Shown: positions 18,556 to 30,133 of the stretch, piece by piece
How positions within the stretch are numbered: position 1 is the stretch's first letter
Layout of the letters: each line of letters opens with the position of its first letter
Source: Deinococcus budaensis
Lineage (GTDB): Bacteria > Deinococcota > Deinococci > Deinococcales > Deinococcaceae
DNA length: 64,000 nt
Reading direction: 5' to 3'
Assembly: GCF_014201885.1 (NCBI RefSeq)
Contig: NZ_JACHFN010000007.1
Span: 62,001 to 126,000, forward strand
Position numbers and translations under genes: made by a program
Notes under the pieces: model-generated
Database searches by the model: none
What the model saw: the letters and a program-made list of their open reading frames with translations, nothing else
Told to the model about the DNA's origin: nothing

Positions 18556-20394
18556 ATGCTGCGCCGTTGTCTGCTCCTCACCCTGCTGCTGACGGGAGGC
18601 CCCGTGGCCCTGGCCCAGACCGCTCCGCCTGCCCCGGCCTCCGCCGTGGGTGCCCCGGCCCTGCTGCCCCCCATCAGTGACGCGCCGATCTTCGTGGCCT
18701 ATCCGCCGGACCGGCACACGGTCCCCTTTGACCATGTCCTGCTGGAAGGCAGCGTGCAGCCCGGGGCGTCCCTGACCCTGGGCGGCCAGCCGGTCGACGT
18801 GGGCGCCGACGGCCTCTTTATCGAGTGGGTGCCGTTGAACCCCGGCGAGAACGTCCTGGTGCTGGAATCCGCCCGGGGCGGCACGGTGGCCCGCCAGGAA
18901 CTGCGGGTGACCAGCGCGCCGCCGCAGGTTCTGACCGGCGCCGCGCAGATCGTGGCCGCCAGCCTGCTGCCCGCCGCCGACCGGGTGGCCTACGTCCAGC
19001 CCCAGAGCCTGGAGGGCCGGGCCGTCCCTGTGGCGTTCACGGGCACGGCGGGTGGGCGGGCGTCCTTCCGGGTCGGGGACCTCGGCCCCTTTCCGATGAC
19101 CGAGAGCGCGCCGGGCCGCTACGAGGGCACCTTCCTGCTGCCCGAGCGGCTGGCCGCCGCGCCCGTGGCGTTTACGCTGACCGCCGCCGACGGCACCACG
19201 GCCACGGCGAGCAGCCCCGGCCAGCTCAGCGTGACGGCGACCGGTCCCCGGGTGGCGGAGGTCACGGCGACCATCCCCGGGCGGGGGGTGCAGGCCGGCA
19301 CCTTCGTGTGGCGCAACGGGCCGGGCCGCAACTACGTGGTCTATCCCCGCCCCGGCGCGCTCTCGGTGGTCGTCGGAGAGGAGGGCACGACCTACACCGT
19401 GCAGGTGTCCGGCACGCTGACCCTGAGCGCCCCGAAAACGGCCCTCACCCTGCGCCCGGAGGGCACGCCGCTGCCCCGGGCGGTGTTCACCCGCATCGAC
19501 GTGAAGGCGGGCGAGACCCACAGCGAGGTGCGGCTGAACCTCCCCACCCGGGTGCCCTTCACGGTCGAGCAGGCCGCCGCGCCCGGCGCGTCCAGCCTCG
19601 ACCTGCGGCTCTTTCACACCGTCTCCGACGTGGATTACATCGTGTCGGACTTCCCGGCTGGCCCGGTCCGCGACGTGCGCTGGACCCAGGAAAGTGACGG
19701 CGTGGCCCGCGTGCGGGTGGACCTCCGCGGCGCGCCCTGGGGCTACGACGCGACCTACGAGGGCACGACCCTGGTGCTGCGGGTCCGCAACGCGCCCACC
19801 CTGGACGCCCGCGCGCCGCTGACGGGCCGCACCATCGTCTTGGACCCCGGCCACGGCGGCGACGAGTTCGGCGGGGCCGGACCGCTGCGGGTGCCCGAGA
19901 AAAACCTGATGCTGCCGCTCTCGCTGCGGGTGGCCGAGCTGCTGCGCGCCAGGGGCGCTGCCGTCGTGCTGACGCGCGAGGCCGACGTGACAGTGCCCAT
20001 CTACAACCGCCCGCTGCTGGCCGAGGAGAAAAACGCCGACCTGCTGGTGAGCATTCACGCCAACGCCCTGCCCGACGGGGTGGACCCCGCCACCAAGCGC
20101 GGCAGCGGCGTGTACTACTACCACCCGCAGGCCCGCGCGCTCGCGGACGCCCTGCAAGCCAGCCTGGTGGAGCGGCTGCCGGACGTGGGCAACGACGGCG
20201 TGCACTACCAGAACCTCGCTCTGGTCCGGCCCACGACCCAACTCAGCGTGCTGATCGAGACCGCCTTCCTGACCGACAAGGGCAACCTGCGGCTGTTGAT
20301 GAGCGCGGCGGGCCGCGAACGTTTCGCGCAGGCCATCGCCCTGGGCATCGAACGCTACTACCGGGAAGCGGCCCTGGGGCGCCCGGGGTCTTGA
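18556..20394 (+). CDS. N-acetylmuramoyl-L-alanine amidase (amidase_3, AmiC-like), exported
   Basis: 612 residues with signal peptide MLRRCLLLTLLLTGGPVALAQ. Residues ~40-230 contain Ig-like/beta modules (LLEGSVQPGASLTLGG) and a central beta domain around 230-420. The C-terminal ~185 residues are the zinc amidase_3 domain (IVLDPGHGGDEFG, VPEKNL, LLVSIHANALP, IETAFLTDKGNLRLL). It would hydrolyse septal or lateral peptidoglycan. AGGAGG six bases upstream fixes the ATG at 18556 rather than an in-frame ATG 36 bases earlier. Confidence 0.9.
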   Translation: MLRRCLLLTLLLTGGPVALAQTAPPAPASAVGAPALLPPISDAPIFVAYPPDRHTVPFDHVLLEGSVQPGASLTLGGQPVDVGADGLFIEWVPLNPGENVLVLESARGGTVARQELRVTSAPPQVLTGAAQIVAASLLPAADRVAYVQPQSLEGRAVPVAFTGTAGGRASFRVGDLGPFPMTESAPGRYEGTFLLPERLAAAPVAFTLTAADGTTATASSPGQLSVTATGPRVAEVTATIPGRGVQAGTFVWRNGPGRNYVVYPRPGALSVVVGEEGTTYTVQVSGTLTLSAPKTALTLRPEGTPLPRAVFTRIDVKAGETHSEVRLNLPTRVPFTVEQAAAPGASSLDLRLFHTVSDVDYIVSDFPAGPVRDVRWTQESDGVARVRVDLRGAPWGYDATYEGTTLVLRVRNAPTLDARAPLTGRTIVLDPGHGGDEFGGAGPLRVPEKNLMLPLSLRVAELLRARGAAVVLTREADVTVPIYNRPLLAEEKNADLLVSIHANALPDGVDPATKRGSGVYYYHPQARALADALQASLVERLPDVGNDGVHYQNLALVRPTTQLSVLIETAFLTDKGNLRLLMSAAGRERFAQAIALGIERYYREAALGRPGS

Positions 20395-20977
20395 GGTGCC
20401 CGCCGAGGCCTCCGGGCCTTGCGACCAGACCCTCATGAACAGCTGCGCGGAGACGCGCTTCCGGCCCCGTCTCCCGCAGAACCTGGTGTCTGTGGCGTTC
20501 GGGCGATCGTTCGGCGTCCATCCAGCGCCAGCGGCGCCGGGAACTCGCGCAGACCGTGGCGTGACCCCGCCACCTCCGGGTCAGGCAGGCGCATCCCGCC
20601 TGAACGGGCGCACCTGCTGCCCCTCTCACCCATCCATGCGGAAGGCTCGTCCGTTCCTGCGTTTCACTCCTACGGCCACCTCTGTCAGACGCGCGTTGAG
20701 ACGGCTGCACACTTGTGGACGGCCAGCAGATGCCCCATTCCGATGCAGTCCCAACATGGGGTTCACGGTTCCCCGACTTCAGCAGTTCCTCACCGCCTGA
20801 GGGCCTCCCCCCACCTGAAAAGAGAGTTCAAGCGGCCAGGAGAGCCTTTCATGCCAGAGAAACTGGCGAGATCAGGGGCGGGGCCACCCACCAGGACTTA
20901 AGCTCAGCGCATGATGAATATCTCAGGGTCAGGCCTGGCCCGGCCGCTTGCCGGTCCCACCTCTGCGGGGAGCGGCC
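20395..20977. other. Intergenic, no recognised gene
   Basis: 583 bp between the amidase and the AI-2E-type transporter. Open frames exist on both strands but none has a ribosome site with family resemblance. The base composition is a little less GC-rich toward 20700-20900. I see no tRNA-like fold or repeat here. Confidence 0.45.
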
Positions 20978-22141
20978 ATGCGGCCTGCGCCTGAGGAAAA
21001 CAGGCCCAGGGAGGCGTCCGGGCAACCCCGTCTGGTCATCGTCAACCTGCTGCCGACCGCGCTGATCGTCCTTGCCCTGCTGCTGGCGCTGAACTTCTTC
21101 GGCCTCGTCGCCACGCCTCTCCTCGTCATCACGCTGGCGGTGCTGCTGGCCGCCGCGCTCAACCCGCTGGTGCTGTGGGGCCAGACCACCCTGCGCCTGC
21201 CCCGTCCCGTCGCGGCGATCCTCACGGTGGCGCTGCTGCTGGGCAGCCTCGCCTTGCTGGGCAGGCTGCTGGTCCCGGTCCTGATCGCGCAGGTGTCCAG
21301 TTTCGCGGCGGGGCTGCCTGCCGACGCCTTTCTCCTCGGGCAGCGGGTCGACGCGTGGCTGAACGAGCGTCCCACCCTGAATGCCCTGCTGGGCGAGAGC
21401 GTGCTGGACGACGTGAGTTCGCGCGCCACGGCGCTGGTCACCGGGCTGATTCCCCAGGTCGTCAACCTCGCCCTCAGCACCGCGGGCACCCTCGCGCTGG
21501 GGGTGTTCGGACTCGTCATCCTGACCTTCACGCTGGCCCAGCCCGCGCCGCTGGTGCAGGGCCTCCTGAGCGCCGTTCCCGAAGCCCGCCGGGAGTGGGT
21601 GGGGGCCGTCGCGGCGCGGGTGATGGGCAGCCTCAGCCGCTGGGGGCGCGGGATGCTGCTGCTGATGCTGGCCGTGGGCGGGGCCAACGCGCTGGGCCTC
21701 TGGGCGCTGGGGGTGGACAACTGGCTGCTCTACGGGGTGATCGCGGCCTTCGGCGAGATCGTGCCGACGGTCGGTCCCATCTTCGCGGCGCTGCCGCCCA
21801 TTCTCGCCACCCTGGCCGACGAGCCGGGCAAGGCCCTCGGGGTCGCCCTGCTCGCCCTGGTGATTCAGCAGGTCGAGAACTACGTGCTGGTGCCGTTCGT
21901 GCTGGGCGGCAGCGCGAACCTGCACCCGGTGTCGGTCACGGCGGGGGTGCTGCTGTTCGGCAGCGTGTTCGGGCTGGTCGGCGCCTTCCTGACGGTGCCC
22001 TTCCTGATTCTGATCAAGGCGCTGTACGAGGAAGTGCTGCTCGCCCGCCGCCGCCCCGCCTCCGAGGCGGATGCCCAGGCCATCGTCGAAGGGGCCTCTG
22101 CCGAGGCGCACCCGGAGAGGCACGGGACAGGCGGAGGGTGA
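20978..22141 (+). CDS. AI-2E family (PerM-like) transporter
   Basis: 387 residues with seven or eight membrane segments and the family core GVIAAFGEIVPTVGPIFAALPPILATL plus QQVENYVLVPFVLGGSANLHPVSV near the C-terminus. Family members export autoinducer-2 or act as Na+(Li+)/H+ antiporters, so the substrate cannot be assigned. The ATG at 20978 follows GGGGAG; an upstream in-frame TTG at 20948 is a weaker alternative. Confidence 0.88.
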   Translation: MRPAPEENRPREASGQPRLVIVNLLPTALIVLALLLALNFFGLVATPLLVITLAVLLAAALNPLVLWGQTTLRLPRPVAAILTVALLLGSLALLGRLLVPVLIAQVSSFAAGLPADAFLLGQRVDAWLNERPTLNALLGESVLDDVSSRATALVTGLIPQVVNLALSTAGTLALGVFGLVILTFTLAQPAPLVQGLLSAVPEARREWVGAVAARVMGSLSRWGRGMLLLMLAVGGANALGLWALGVDNWLLYGVIAAFGEIVPTVGPIFAALPPILATLADEPGKALGVALLALVIQQVENYVLVPFVLGGSANLHPVSVTAGVLLFGSVFGLVGAFLTVPFLILIKALYEEVLLARRRPASEADAQAIVEGASAEAHPERHGTGGG

Positions 22142-22653
22142 ACCCGGCCGCTTCTCCTGGAGGAAGTCTGCCGGCCGGTGGGATTCGGGGAGGGAGAGAA
22201 GCCCGCTCCGGTGGCGATACCGGCCGCGCAGGTGTTCGAGCTGAGCGTGCTGGGTCCCGGCGGGAGCCGCCCGTCGCGGGACGTGTCCGTGCTGACGGCG
22301 TCCCTGATCGCCGACAATACCCTGATGAACTACACCCTGATCCTGCCAGCGAACAGCCGGGGGCGGCCGCTGGACGATCAACGCCGGCCGTCTGCCGTAG
22401 GGGAGTGGTGACGCCGTGAAGCGGTGAGCCAGTCCCGAGCCTGGCAAGTCAAGCCCGGGCAGAGGTGAGGCGCAGCAGCTCTGCCCTGACGGGGCAACAC
22501 GGACGTGCTGAGCGCAGCAAAGGGGAACCATATGCCTGGATAGCGTTCCCACCGCCGTTTGGGCCGCCGCACGGCTGTCGTGGAAGAGTTCGTGCCGGTC
22601 AACCGAAGGGGGCGGGGCGCTGGTTCGCCGTCTCCCTCCTGCCTGGCCGGAAG
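22142..22653. other. Mostly non-coding gap with one doubtful small frame
   Basis: 512 bp between the convergent transporter and histidine-kinase genes. The only frame worth noting is 22178-22411 on the plus strand (77 residues, containing VFELSVLGPGGSRPSRDVS and ASLIADNTLMNYTLILPAN). It has no family match that I recognise. No strong terminator hairpin is seen. Confidence 0.4.
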
Positions 22654-25362
22654 CTACGCTCCGGGCAAGGTGAAGAAGAAGGAGGACCCCTGTCCCGGGG
22701 TGCTCTCCAGCCACAACCGGCCGCCGTGGCGCTCGACGATCTTTTTGCACACCGCCAGCCCGATGCCGGTGCCCTCGAAGGCCTCGCGGCCGTGCAGGCG
22801 CTGGAAGATCACGAAGATGCGCTCGAAGTACTGGGGTTCGATGCCGATGCCGTTGTCGGTGACCTGAAAACGCCATAGTCCGTCCCCGTCGCGCTCGGCC
22901 GTCACGCGGACCTGGGGCCGCACCCCCTCGCGGTGGTACTTCAGCCCGTTGGCGATCAGGTTTTGCAGCAGCTGGTCGAGCTGGGGCGCGTCCGCGAGCA
23001 CCATCGGCAGCTCGCCGCGCGAGAGATCCGCGCCCGGGGGGGCCGACAGCCCAAGGCGGCTGGCCACCGTGTCGAACACGGCCGCGCTGTCTACCGGCCG
23101 CAGTTCTCCCCGCTGGGTGTGCACCCGCGAAAAGGCCAGCAGGTCGTCGACGAGCTGCTTCATGTGTTCGCCGCTGTCCACGACCTGCCGCAGGTACAGC
23201 TGCCCGCGCTCGTCGAGCACGTCCCCGTACTTGCGCAGCAGGATGCCCGCGAAGCTGGTCACGGCCCGGATGGGGGCTTGCAGGTCGTGCGAGGCGACGT
23301 AGGCGAACTGCTCCAGCTCGGCGTTGCTGCGCCGCAGCTCCTCGTTGGCGTGCAGCAGGGCCTGCTCGGCCCGCTTGCGCTCGGTCACGTCCTTGACAAA
23401 GCCCACCATGTGGGTGACCTGCCCTGCGGCGTCCCGCCGGAAGTAGCCCTCGTCTTCCACCTCGCGGACACTGCCGTCCCGCCTCACCACCCGGAAAGGC
23501 AGGCGGAAGGTGTCGCTCCACTGGATCACCCGCGCGATCTCCCGCTGAAAGCCCCCGCGGTCGTCCGGGTGAATCAGGAGTTCGGTCCAGTCGGCCAGGG
23601 TGCCGCCCAGTTCCTGCGGGGCGTATCCGGTGATCTGCTCGACCGCGCCGCCGTACAAGATGGCGTCCGTCGCCGGGTCCCAGTCGTAGAGCAGGGCGCC
23701 GGAGCCGCGCACGGCGACCTCGTAGCGCTCGCGCCACTCGGCCACCTCGCGGGTGCGCGCCTCCAGCTCGGCCACCCCCCCGGCGCGTTCCAGCGCCAGG
23801 CCCAGGCTGCGCACCACCGATTCCAGCGCCGCCTGGTCGGGGCGGGTCCAGTGCCGCACGCCCCCGAACAGCACCACCGCGAAGACCCCCCGGGGCTGCC
23901 CGTCCACCAGCACCGGCAGGGTCGCGGAGGCGCCCAGGTGGCTGACCATCCCGCCGAGGTTGTCGGTGTCGCGGGCGTACTGGTCCTGGTAGTAGGGCGC
24001 GCGGCTGCGGTAGGGGATCAGCAGGTTGTTGGCCTCGTGGTAGGGCAGCCCCGCGTCCGCAGCCGCCTGAAGGGCCGCGTTGCGCAGCTCGCCCGTCTGG
24101 CCACGCAGCACCCAGCGCTCCCCCTGCGGCTCGAAATACAGGGCGTAACCCTCGGGCAGCAGCGAGAGCGCCACCGCCTGCGCGCGCCGGACCAGCACGT
24201 AGGGGTCCACCTCCACGCTCAGGTCGCGCGTGAGGTCCGCGAAGCTCTCCAGCGCCCGGTTGCGGGCGTCGAGTTCGGCGGTCTGGCGCGCCTGCTGCGC
24301 CGCCTGCTCGGCGCGTTCCAGCGCGAGGGTCAGGCCCCGCCCCACCGCCCGCACCAGCGCCCGGTCGCGCCCGGACCAGCGCCGGGTGTCCTTGAGGCCG
24401 ATCAACAGCAGGTGCCGGACCTCGCCGCCCACGACCAGGGGATAGGCGGCGGCCTTGCCGTAGGCCTCGCTGTGCTCGATCCCCTCGCGCCCGGGGTCCC
24501 AGCTGTCGGTGAACACCGCGGTCCCCGTTTCCAGGGCGCCGCGCAGAAAAGGGGTGCTGTCCGGCAGTCCGGCCCTCAGGCGCTCAAGCAGGGCCTCGCC
24601 CATGTCCTCGCTCCAGGCCTGGGCCTTCCAGAGGGCGCCCTCGCGGGTGTAGTAGCCGACGCTGGCGCCCCCAAAGCGGGTGTGCAGCGCGGCGATGGCC
24701 TGCCGGGTCAGGTCCAGCACGTCAGTGGTGGTGCCCACCGCCTCCGTAAAGGCCACGAACGCTTCCTGGGCGCGGGCGTCGGTCAGGGCGCCTCGGGTCC
24801 GCTCCTCGACCTGCCGTTGAAGGTTTTCAAGCAGCTGGCTGCGCCCCACCGCGACGGCGCACTGGGCGGCCAGGGTCCGCAGGAACCGCACCTCCTCCGG
24901 GGTGAAGTGGTGGGGTTCCCGGAAGTCCAGCACCAGGACCCCCAGCGGCCGGTCGTCGAGAAACATCGGCAGCACGGCGGTGGCGACGACCGCCACGCTC
25001 CCGCTGCGGGCCGCGAGCTGAGGATAGGCCCGCACCAGGTCTTCCTGATGCTCGAACAACAGCGCCTCACGGCGGCCCAGGGCGTCGGCCGCCGGAGCGT
25101 TCTGCGCCAGGGGACCCGCCTGCCAGAGCGTGAGCACCCCCTCCGCGTGGCCTTCCACGGCGGCGAGGTTCAGGCGCTCCCCGGCCTCGTCGGTGAGCAG
25201 CACCGCCCCCGCGACGGCGTTCAGGGCCTGGCGCGCGGGGGTAAGCACCACCCGGAACACGTCCTGCTGGGTCCGGGCGGCCGCCAGGGCCTCCGTGACC
25301 GCTTGCAGGCGCTCGCCCAAAGAGGGCGGCGCCGAATGGGTCGGGGCGAAAGGTCTGGACAC
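22654..25362 (-). CDS. Multi-GAF/PAS sensor histidine kinase (phytochrome-like C-terminus)
   Basis: 902 residues without membrane segments, so it is cytoplasmic. There are three GAF-like domains (~10-180, ~200-350, ~370-540: [42 protein letters not shown]). A PAS/PAC domain (~555-675) includes [19 protein letters not shown] and [17 protein letters not shown]. The HisKA region is [16 protein letters not shown] (His in SHDLQ) and the ATPase has [27 protein letters not shown] and [18 protein letters not shown]. The arrangement resembles cyanobacterial/Deinococcus phytochrome-family kinases without the bilin domain. GTG 25362 is my start; it has no strong ribosome site. No response regulator adjoins it. 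Confidence 0.85.
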   Translation of the reverse strand: MSRPFAPTHSAPPSLGERLQAVTEALAAARTQQDVFRVVLTPARQALNAVAGAVLLTDEAGERLNLAAVEGHAEGVLTLWQAGPLAQNAPAADALGRREALLFEHQEDLVRAYPQLAARSGSVAVVATAVLPMFLDDRPLGVLVLDFREPHHFTPEEVRFLRTLAAQCAVAVGRSQLLENLQRQVEERTRGALTDARAQEAFVAFTEAVGTTTDVLDLTRQAIAALHTRFGGASVGYYTREGALWKAQAWSEDMGEALLERLRAGLPDSTPFLRGALETGTAVFTDSWDPGREGIEHSEAYGKAAAYPLVVGGEVRHLLLIGLKDTRRWSGRDRALVRAVGRGLTLALERAEQAAQQARQTAELDARNRALESFADLTRDLSVEVDPYVLVRRAQAVALSLLPEGYALYFEPQGERWVLRGQTGELRNAALQAAADAGLPYHEANNLLIPYRSRAPYYQDQYARDTDNLGGMVSHLGASATLPVLVDGQPRGVFAVVLFGGVRHWTRPDQAALESVVRSLGLALERAGGVAELEARTREVAEWRERYEVAVRGSGALLYDWDPATDAILYGGAVEQITGYAPQELGGTLADWTELLIHPDDRGGFQREIARVIQWSDTFRLPFRVVRRDGSVREVEDEGYFRRDAAGQVTHMVGFVKDVTERKRAEQALLHANEELRRSNAELEQFAYVASHDLQAPIRAVTSFAGILLRKYGDVLDERGQLYLRQVVDSGEHMKQLVDDLLAFSRVHTQRGELRPVDSAAVFDTVASRLGLSAPPGADLSRGELPMVLADAPQLDQLLQNLIANGLKYHREGVRPQVRVTAERDGDGLWRFQVTDNGIGIEPQYFERIFVIFQRLHGREAFEGTGIGLAVCKKIVERHGGRLWLESTPGQGSSFFFTLPGA

Positions 25363-25855
25363 CGGGCCAGGATACTGTCGCCCGCCGCCGGGTGCGGCCC
25401 TTGGCCTTGGCATCCCCGGGCGGCGGCCGCCTCCCACTGGCCCAGAGGCGCGTGAGGGAGGTGCGTGCGTGAGGATGGACGCCTCGCGCGCTTCACATCT
25501 CTGCCCAGGGAGTCCCCACAGGCGTGAGGGCCGCCTGGACCGCCCGCCCCCGTCGCCTCCGTGTAGGGGAGAGGAACACGAGCTGAGAGCTATAAATCAG
25601 TATATACGAGGCATACTTCCTCCCTTCGCCCCCTCCCACCCCCCACCCTTTCCTCCCCGCCTTGCGCCGCCCCTCGTCCGCCCACTACAGTGGGCCGTAC
25701 CCACAGTTCTCCTCGGTCGGGCGGGGCCAGCCCCGCGCTGCTTCTCCGGCCCCTGCGCCGCTGCCCCGACCCTCTCCGGTGGCCTCTCACCCGTCCCGTC
25801 TCCTCCCCCCGCGCGGGTGTAGCTGGACCCGCCGCCGCCCCCCAGGAGCCTTCCC
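25363..25855. other. Divergent promoter region with an AT-rich island
   Basis: 493 bp between the divergent kinase and alcohol oxidase genes. Positions ~25586-25616 form a local AT-rich island (GCTATAAATCAGTATATACG) in otherwise pyrimidine-rich DNA, a likely promoter or binding site. A related AT-rich stretch with GCTATAAA occurs upstream of the recombinase (31209-31230). Confidence 0.4.
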
Positions 25856-28030
25856 ATGACTGCACCTGCCGACTCTCAGGCCGACTCTCAGGCCGTCTCC
25901 CAGGTCACGCCGCTGCTCACGGCGACCCAACAGGCCACCCTTAAAGCCTTTGCCGATACGGTCTTGCCGCGTGTGGACGGCCTGGACCCGCCCGAGTTCT
26001 GGGGGGTGGCCGCGTCCGATCTGGGCGTCCACCAGGCGCTCGCCCAGTATCTGGACACCCAGCTTCCGCCCGAGGTGCGGGGCGGCCTGCTGGGGCTGCT
26101 GGACGCGATGGCGTCCCTGAGTTTCGCCGCCCAGAGCCAGGCGGTACGCGAGGCCATCTTGCGCACCGTGGCGGGCCTTTCGCCCGAGGCGGCAGGGGGC
26201 GTGGGCGCCCTGCGGCAGCTCACCCTGCTGTTCGGCTACGGCCTGACCGACGAGCGCGGCCAGAATCCGCTGTGGCCCCACCTGCGCTATCCCGGCCCTC
26301 CCGGCCCGGCACCCCAGACGCCTAAGACCATCACGCCGCACGAACCGGAAGACGGCGCCGTGCTGGAAGCTGACGCCGTGGTGATCGGCTCAGGCTCGGG
26401 CGGCGGCGTGGTGGCGGCGTCGCTCGCGCAGGCCGGAAAAAGCGTGGTGGTGCTGGAGGCGGGCGGGTATTTCAACGAGGCGGATTTCCACGGCCTGGAG
26501 CTGAACGCCTACCAGACCCTCTACTACCGGGGCGGCTACCACCCCACCGCCGACGGCAACGTCACCCTGGTGGCGGGCGCTGGCCTGGGCGGCGGCTCGA
26601 CCGTGAACTGGTCGAACTCGGTGCGCCCCAGAGACGACGTGCGGCGGCGCTGGGCGCACGAGCACGGCCTGACCGACGTGGCGGAGCCGAGCTACGACGC
26701 GCACATCGACGCGGTTCTCGCCCGCATGGGCGTCAACGACCGGTGCAGCGACTTCAACGGGCCGCACCAGCGCCTGCAAGAAGGATCGCAGAAGCTGGGC
26801 TATCAGTTCGTGAAGGCGGCGCTCAACCTCGATCCCGGGCGCTACGACCCTGACCGCGCCGGCTACGCGGGCTTCGGGGACGCGACCGGCGCCAAGCAGG
26901 GGACCCTGAAGACCTTCTTGCAAGACGCGCACGACGCGGGCGCGCGCATCCTGGTGCGGACTCAGGCCGAGCGGATTCTGGTCGAGGAGGGCCGCGCGGC
27001 GGGTGTGCAGGCCACGGCGACGGTGGGCGGCGAAGCCCGCCGGATCACCGTGCGCGCGCCCCAGGTGGTCGTCGCCTGCGGCGCGCTGGAGACGCCCGCG
27101 CTGCTGCTGCGCTCGGGAATCGGCGGCCCGGCGGTCGGGAAGTACCTGCGGCTGCACCCGGTCGGTATGGCGGTCGGCGTGTACGGGGAAGACCAGCGGG
27201 CGTGGTGGGGACCGCCCCAGAGCGCGATCATGAAGGAGTTCGCGGACCGCGAGGAGGGCTACGGCTTCATCATCGAGAGCGTGCAGTACGGCACCGCGCT
27301 GCTGGCCTCCGGCACTCCGTGGACCGGGGGGGTGGAGCACAAGGCCGTGATGAGCTTGCTGCCGCGCATGGCCTTTTTCATCAACATCACCCAGGACCAC
27401 GGGCATGGGCAGGTCACGCTGGACGCGGCGGGCAACGCGGTCCACACCTACGCCCTGACCGACGACCTCGACGCGCGCAACTTCCGCGCGGGTCTGGCCG
27501 AGTGCGTCCGGTTGCACGAGGCGGCGGGCGCCGAGGAGATTCACGGCCTGGCGCCCGGCCTCGCGCCGTGGAAGAGGGGAGAGGACCTCGAGGCCTTTAT
27601 CGCGGCGCTGGTGAGTGTGCCTCCCGGCGCGGGCGGCCAGACCATGTTCAGTGCCCACCAGATGGGTTCGGCGCGCATGGGGCTGGACCCCCAGACCAGC
27701 GTGGCGGACGTCAGCGGCCAGCTGCACGACGTGCCCGGCGTGTGGATCGGGGACACCAGCGCCTTTCCGACGTGCAGCGGCGTGAACCCGATGGTGTCGT
27801 GCATGGCCCTGGCCCACCGCACCGCCAGCCGCCTGCTGGCGGTCATGGACGGGCCGCCGCTCGCCGCGTCCCCGGCGGCAATGGGCACGCCCGCGCCCGC
27901 CCCGGCGCCGCTCCAGCTGCATCGGGTCGATCAGGCGGTGCAGCCCGCCTCCGGCCTGACGCCCGAAGCGGTCAGCTCCGCCTCCTCCTCGCCCGCCGCC
28001 AGCGACCTGCCCGGCGTCACGCCGCTGTGA
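25856..28030 (+). CDS. GMC-family alcohol oxidase (long-chain fatty alcohol oxidase-like)
   Basis: 724 residues. The N-terminal ~150 residues are a helical gluconate-dehydrogenase subunit-3-like region. The FAD-binding motif [10 protein letters not shown] lies at 175-184 with VVVLEAGG after it. [16 protein letters not shown] and the C-terminal GSARMG...[20 protein letters not shown] are GMC hallmarks. The layout matches membrane-associated long-chain alcohol oxidases. The aldehyde dehydrogenase starts 34 bp downstream, which suggests alcohol-to-aldehyde-to-acid oxidation. AGGAG precedes the ATG. A 15-bp direct repeat near the start encodes ADSQADSQ. Confidence 0.85.
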   Translation: MTAPADSQADSQAVSQVTPLLTATQQATLKAFADTVLPRVDGLDPPEFWGVAASDLGVHQALAQYLDTQLPPEVRGGLLGLLDAMASLSFAAQSQAVREAILRTVAGLSPEAAGGVGALRQLTLLFGYGLTDERGQNPLWPHLRYPGPPGPAPQTPKTITPHEPEDGAVLEADAVVIGSGSGGGVVAASLAQAGKSVVVLEAGGYFNEADFHGLELNAYQTLYYRGGYHPTADGNVTLVAGAGLGGGSTVNWSNSVRPRDDVRRRWAHEHGLTDVAEPSYDAHIDAVLARMGVNDRCSDFNGPHQRLQEGSQKLGYQFVKAALNLDPGRYDPDRAGYAGFGDATGAKQGTLKTFLQDAHDAGARILVRTQAERILVEEGRAAGVQATATVGGEARRITVRAPQVVVACGALETPALLLRSGIGGPAVGKYLRLHPVGMAVGVYGEDQRAWWGPPQSAIMKEFADREEGYGFIIESVQYGTALLASGTPWTGGVEHKAVMSLLPRMAFFINITQDHGHGQVTLDAAGNAVHTYALTDDLDARNFRAGLAECVRLHEAAGAEEIHGLAPGLAPWKRGEDLEAFIAALVSVPPGAGGQTMFSAHQMGSARMGLDPQTSVADVSGQLHDVPGVWIGDTSAFPTCSGVNPMVSCMALAHRTASRLLAVMDGPPLAASPAAMGTPAPAPAPLQLHRVDQAVQPASGLTPEAVSSASSSPAASDLPGVTPL

Positions 28031-28064
28031 CCCCTCGCCCCGTCCACCTCCAGGGAGACTCCAG

Positions 28065-29558
28065 ATGACTGCCCATCCCCAGGCCAACGCCGACCCCGCT
28101 GCCCCGCCCCTCGCCCCGCCCGCCTTCCACCGGCGCGACCGCTTCCTGATTGGGGGCGAGTGGGTGGCCCCGCTGGGGACAGGCACCCTGGAGGTCGTGA
28201 ACGCCGCCACCGAGGAGGTGATGGGCCAGGTCCCCGAAGGCACCCGCGAGGACGCCGAACGGGCGGTCCAGGCAGCGCGGGCGGCCTTTGGGGGCTGGTC
28301 GCAGACCCCAGTCGAGGCGCGCGCGGCGCTGCTCGACCGCGTGAGCCGGGGCCTGAGCGCCCGCCAGAGCGAGATCGCCACCCTGGTCGCGCAGGAGGTG
28401 GGGATGCCGTTCATGCTCAGCAACGTCATCCAGGTGGGCCTGCCCGCGATCACCTTCGCCTCGATGGCCGAGGAACTGCGCCGCTTTCCCTTCGAGGAGC
28501 CGCTGGCCAGCTCCGTGCTGCTGCGCGAGCCGGTGGGCGTGGTCGCCGCGATCACCCCCTGGAACTACCCGCTGCACCAGATCGCCGCCAAGGTCGCGCC
28601 CGCGCTGGCGGCAGGCTGCACGGTCGTCCTCAAGCCCAGCGAGGTCGCGCCGCTCAACGCCTTTGTGCTGGCCGAGATTTTGCAGGCGGCGGGGCTGCCG
28701 CCGGGGGTCTTCAACCTCGTCACCGGCACGGGCGCGGTGGTGGGCGAGGTGCTCGCCTCGCACCCCGAGGTGGACATGGTGTCCTTTACTGGCTCCACGG
28801 CGGCCGGGCGGCGGGTCAGCGAGCTGGCGGCGCGCACGGTCAAGCGGGTGGCGACCGAGCTGGGCGGCAAGAGTCCGTACCTGATCCTCGACGACGCGGA
28901 CCTGACCGGCGACGCCCTGACGCAGGCGGTGGTCAGCGGCGTCAGCGGCTGTTACCTGAATTCCGGCCAGACCTGCTCGGCCCTGACGCGGATGCTGGTG
29001 CCGCGTTCCCGGCTGGCCGAGGTCGAGGCGGTGACGCAGGCGGTGGTCTCGCAGGTGCGGGTGGGCGACCCCTTCGATCCGGCCACGACCCTGGGGCCGC
29101 TGGTGTCGGACGTGCAGCGCGAGCGCGTGCGGGCCTACATCCGCCAGGGCGTCTCGGAAGGCGCGCGGCTGATCGCGGGCGGGCCGGACGCGCCGACCGG
29201 GCTGGAGCGCGGCTACTACGTGCAGCCCACGGTCTTTTCCGACGTGACGCCCGAGATGGCGGTCGGCCAGGAGGAGATTTTCGGCCCGGTCCTGGTCATC
29301 CAGCCCTACGAGAACGAGGAGGACGCCATCCGCATCGCCAACTCGACCGCCTACGGCCTGTCGGGCGGCGTGTGGTCGACTGACCGCGAGCGGGCCGTGC
29401 GGGTGGCGCGGCGGCTGCGCACCGGGCAGGTGTCCATCAACGGGGGCGCCTTCAACCCGGTGGCGCCCTTCGGCGGCTACAAGCAGTCGGGCAATGGCCG
29501 CGAGTTCGGGCGCCTGGGCCTGGAGGAGTTCCTGGAGGTCAAGGCCCTGCAATTCTGA
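28065..29558 (+). CDS. NAD(P)+-dependent aldehyde dehydrogenase
   Basis: 497 residues of the ALDH superfamily: [33 protein letters not shown], catalytic Glu265 (ELGGKSP) and Cys304 (GQTCSA), then [11 protein letters not shown] and [15 protein letters not shown]. It probably oxidises the aldehyde made by the preceding GMC oxidase; no more specific substrate can be read. GGGAG precedes the ATG. Confidence 0.9.
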   Translation: MTAHPQANADPAAPPLAPPAFHRRDRFLIGGEWVAPLGTGTLEVVNAATEEVMGQVPEGTREDAERAVQAARAAFGGWSQTPVEARAALLDRVSRGLSARQSEIATLVAQEVGMPFMLSNVIQVGLPAITFASMAEELRRFPFEEPLASSVLLREPVGVVAAITPWNYPLHQIAAKVAPALAAGCTVVLKPSEVAPLNAFVLAEILQAAGLPPGVFNLVTGTGAVVGEVLASHPEVDMVSFTGSTAAGRRVSELAARTVKRVATELGGKSPYLILDDADLTGDALTQAVVSGVSGCYLNSGQTCSALTRMLVPRSRLAEVEAVTQAVVSQVRVGDPFDPATTLGPLVSDVQRERVRAYIRQGVSEGARLIAGGPDAPTGLERGYYVQPTVFSDVTPEMAVGQEEIFGPVLVIQPYENEEDAIRIANSTAYGLSGGVWSTDRERAVRVARRLRTGQVSINGGAFNPVAPFGGYKQSGNGREFGRLGLEEFLEVKALQF

Positions 29559-29562
29559 AGCC

Positions 29563-29596
29563 GGGGGCGGGGAGGGGGGCGTCCCCACCCGCCCCC
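29563..29596. terminator. GC-rich hairpin between convergent genes
   Basis: Perfect 9-bp stem GGGGGCGGG / CCCGCCCCC with an inner GGGG/CCCC pairing, five bases after the aldehyde dehydrogenase stop and before the convergent response regulator. Confidence 0.55.
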
Positions 29597-29641
29597 CGCG
29601 TCAGCGGGCCTCGCCTCCTCCCGTTCAGGTGCCCCCCCCGT

Positions 29642-30055
29642 TCAGGTGTGCGCGAGCTGGGCCGCGCGCCAGTAGTCCAGGCAGGCGTCGATCTGCTTGA
29701 GAAAGTCGCCGAACCCCGGGGCCTTGACCAGGTACGAACTCGCGTGCAGCGTGTAGGCCCGCGACACGTCGCCCCGGTCTCCCGACGTGGAGAGCATCAC
29801 CACCGGAATCAGGGTCAGCTCGGGGTCGGCCTTGAGCTGTTCGAGCACCTCGAAGCCGCTCATGCCCGGCATGTTGATGTCCAGCAAGATCACGTCCGGA
29901 CGTTCCGGCGCCGAGCGCAGCCAGTCCAGCGCGACCGCACCCCGGTCAAAACACCGCAGGGTGCAGTCCGGGCACAGCTGCTCGAAGGCTTCCCGGGCCA
30001 GCCACTGGTCGGTGACGCTGTCATCGATCAGCACGAAATGATGGGGGACAGGCAC
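29642..30055 (-). CDS. CheY-like single-domain response regulator
   Basis: 137 residues: receiver domain with acidic pair Asp11-Asp12, phospho-acceptor Asp59 (VILLDINMPGMSG), Thr/Ser in MLSTSGD and Lys111 (SYLVKAPGF). There is no output domain. It is of the Rcp1 type that partners phytochrome-like kinases, so the kinase at 22654-25362 is a possible partner although it is not adjacent. The start is GTG 30055. Confidence 0.88.
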   Translation of the reverse strand: MPVPHHFVLIDDSVTDQWLAREAFEQLCPDCTLRCFDRGAVALDWLRSAPERPDVILLDINMPGMSGFEVLEQLKADPELTLIPVVMLSTSGDRGDVSRAYTLHASSYLVKAPGFGDFLKQIDACLDYWRAAQLAHT

Positions 30056-30133
30056 ACCTCAAGGTAAAGTCTGCATTAAGTTTTCAGGTGCTGGCGGCTC
30101 ACAGTTATGGCCGGGGGGCACCGGGCCGCGCCC

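Noticed and set aside
22178..22411. 77-codon plus-strand frame
   Set aside because: No convincing ribosome site, family match or operon context. Noted inside the gap entry only.
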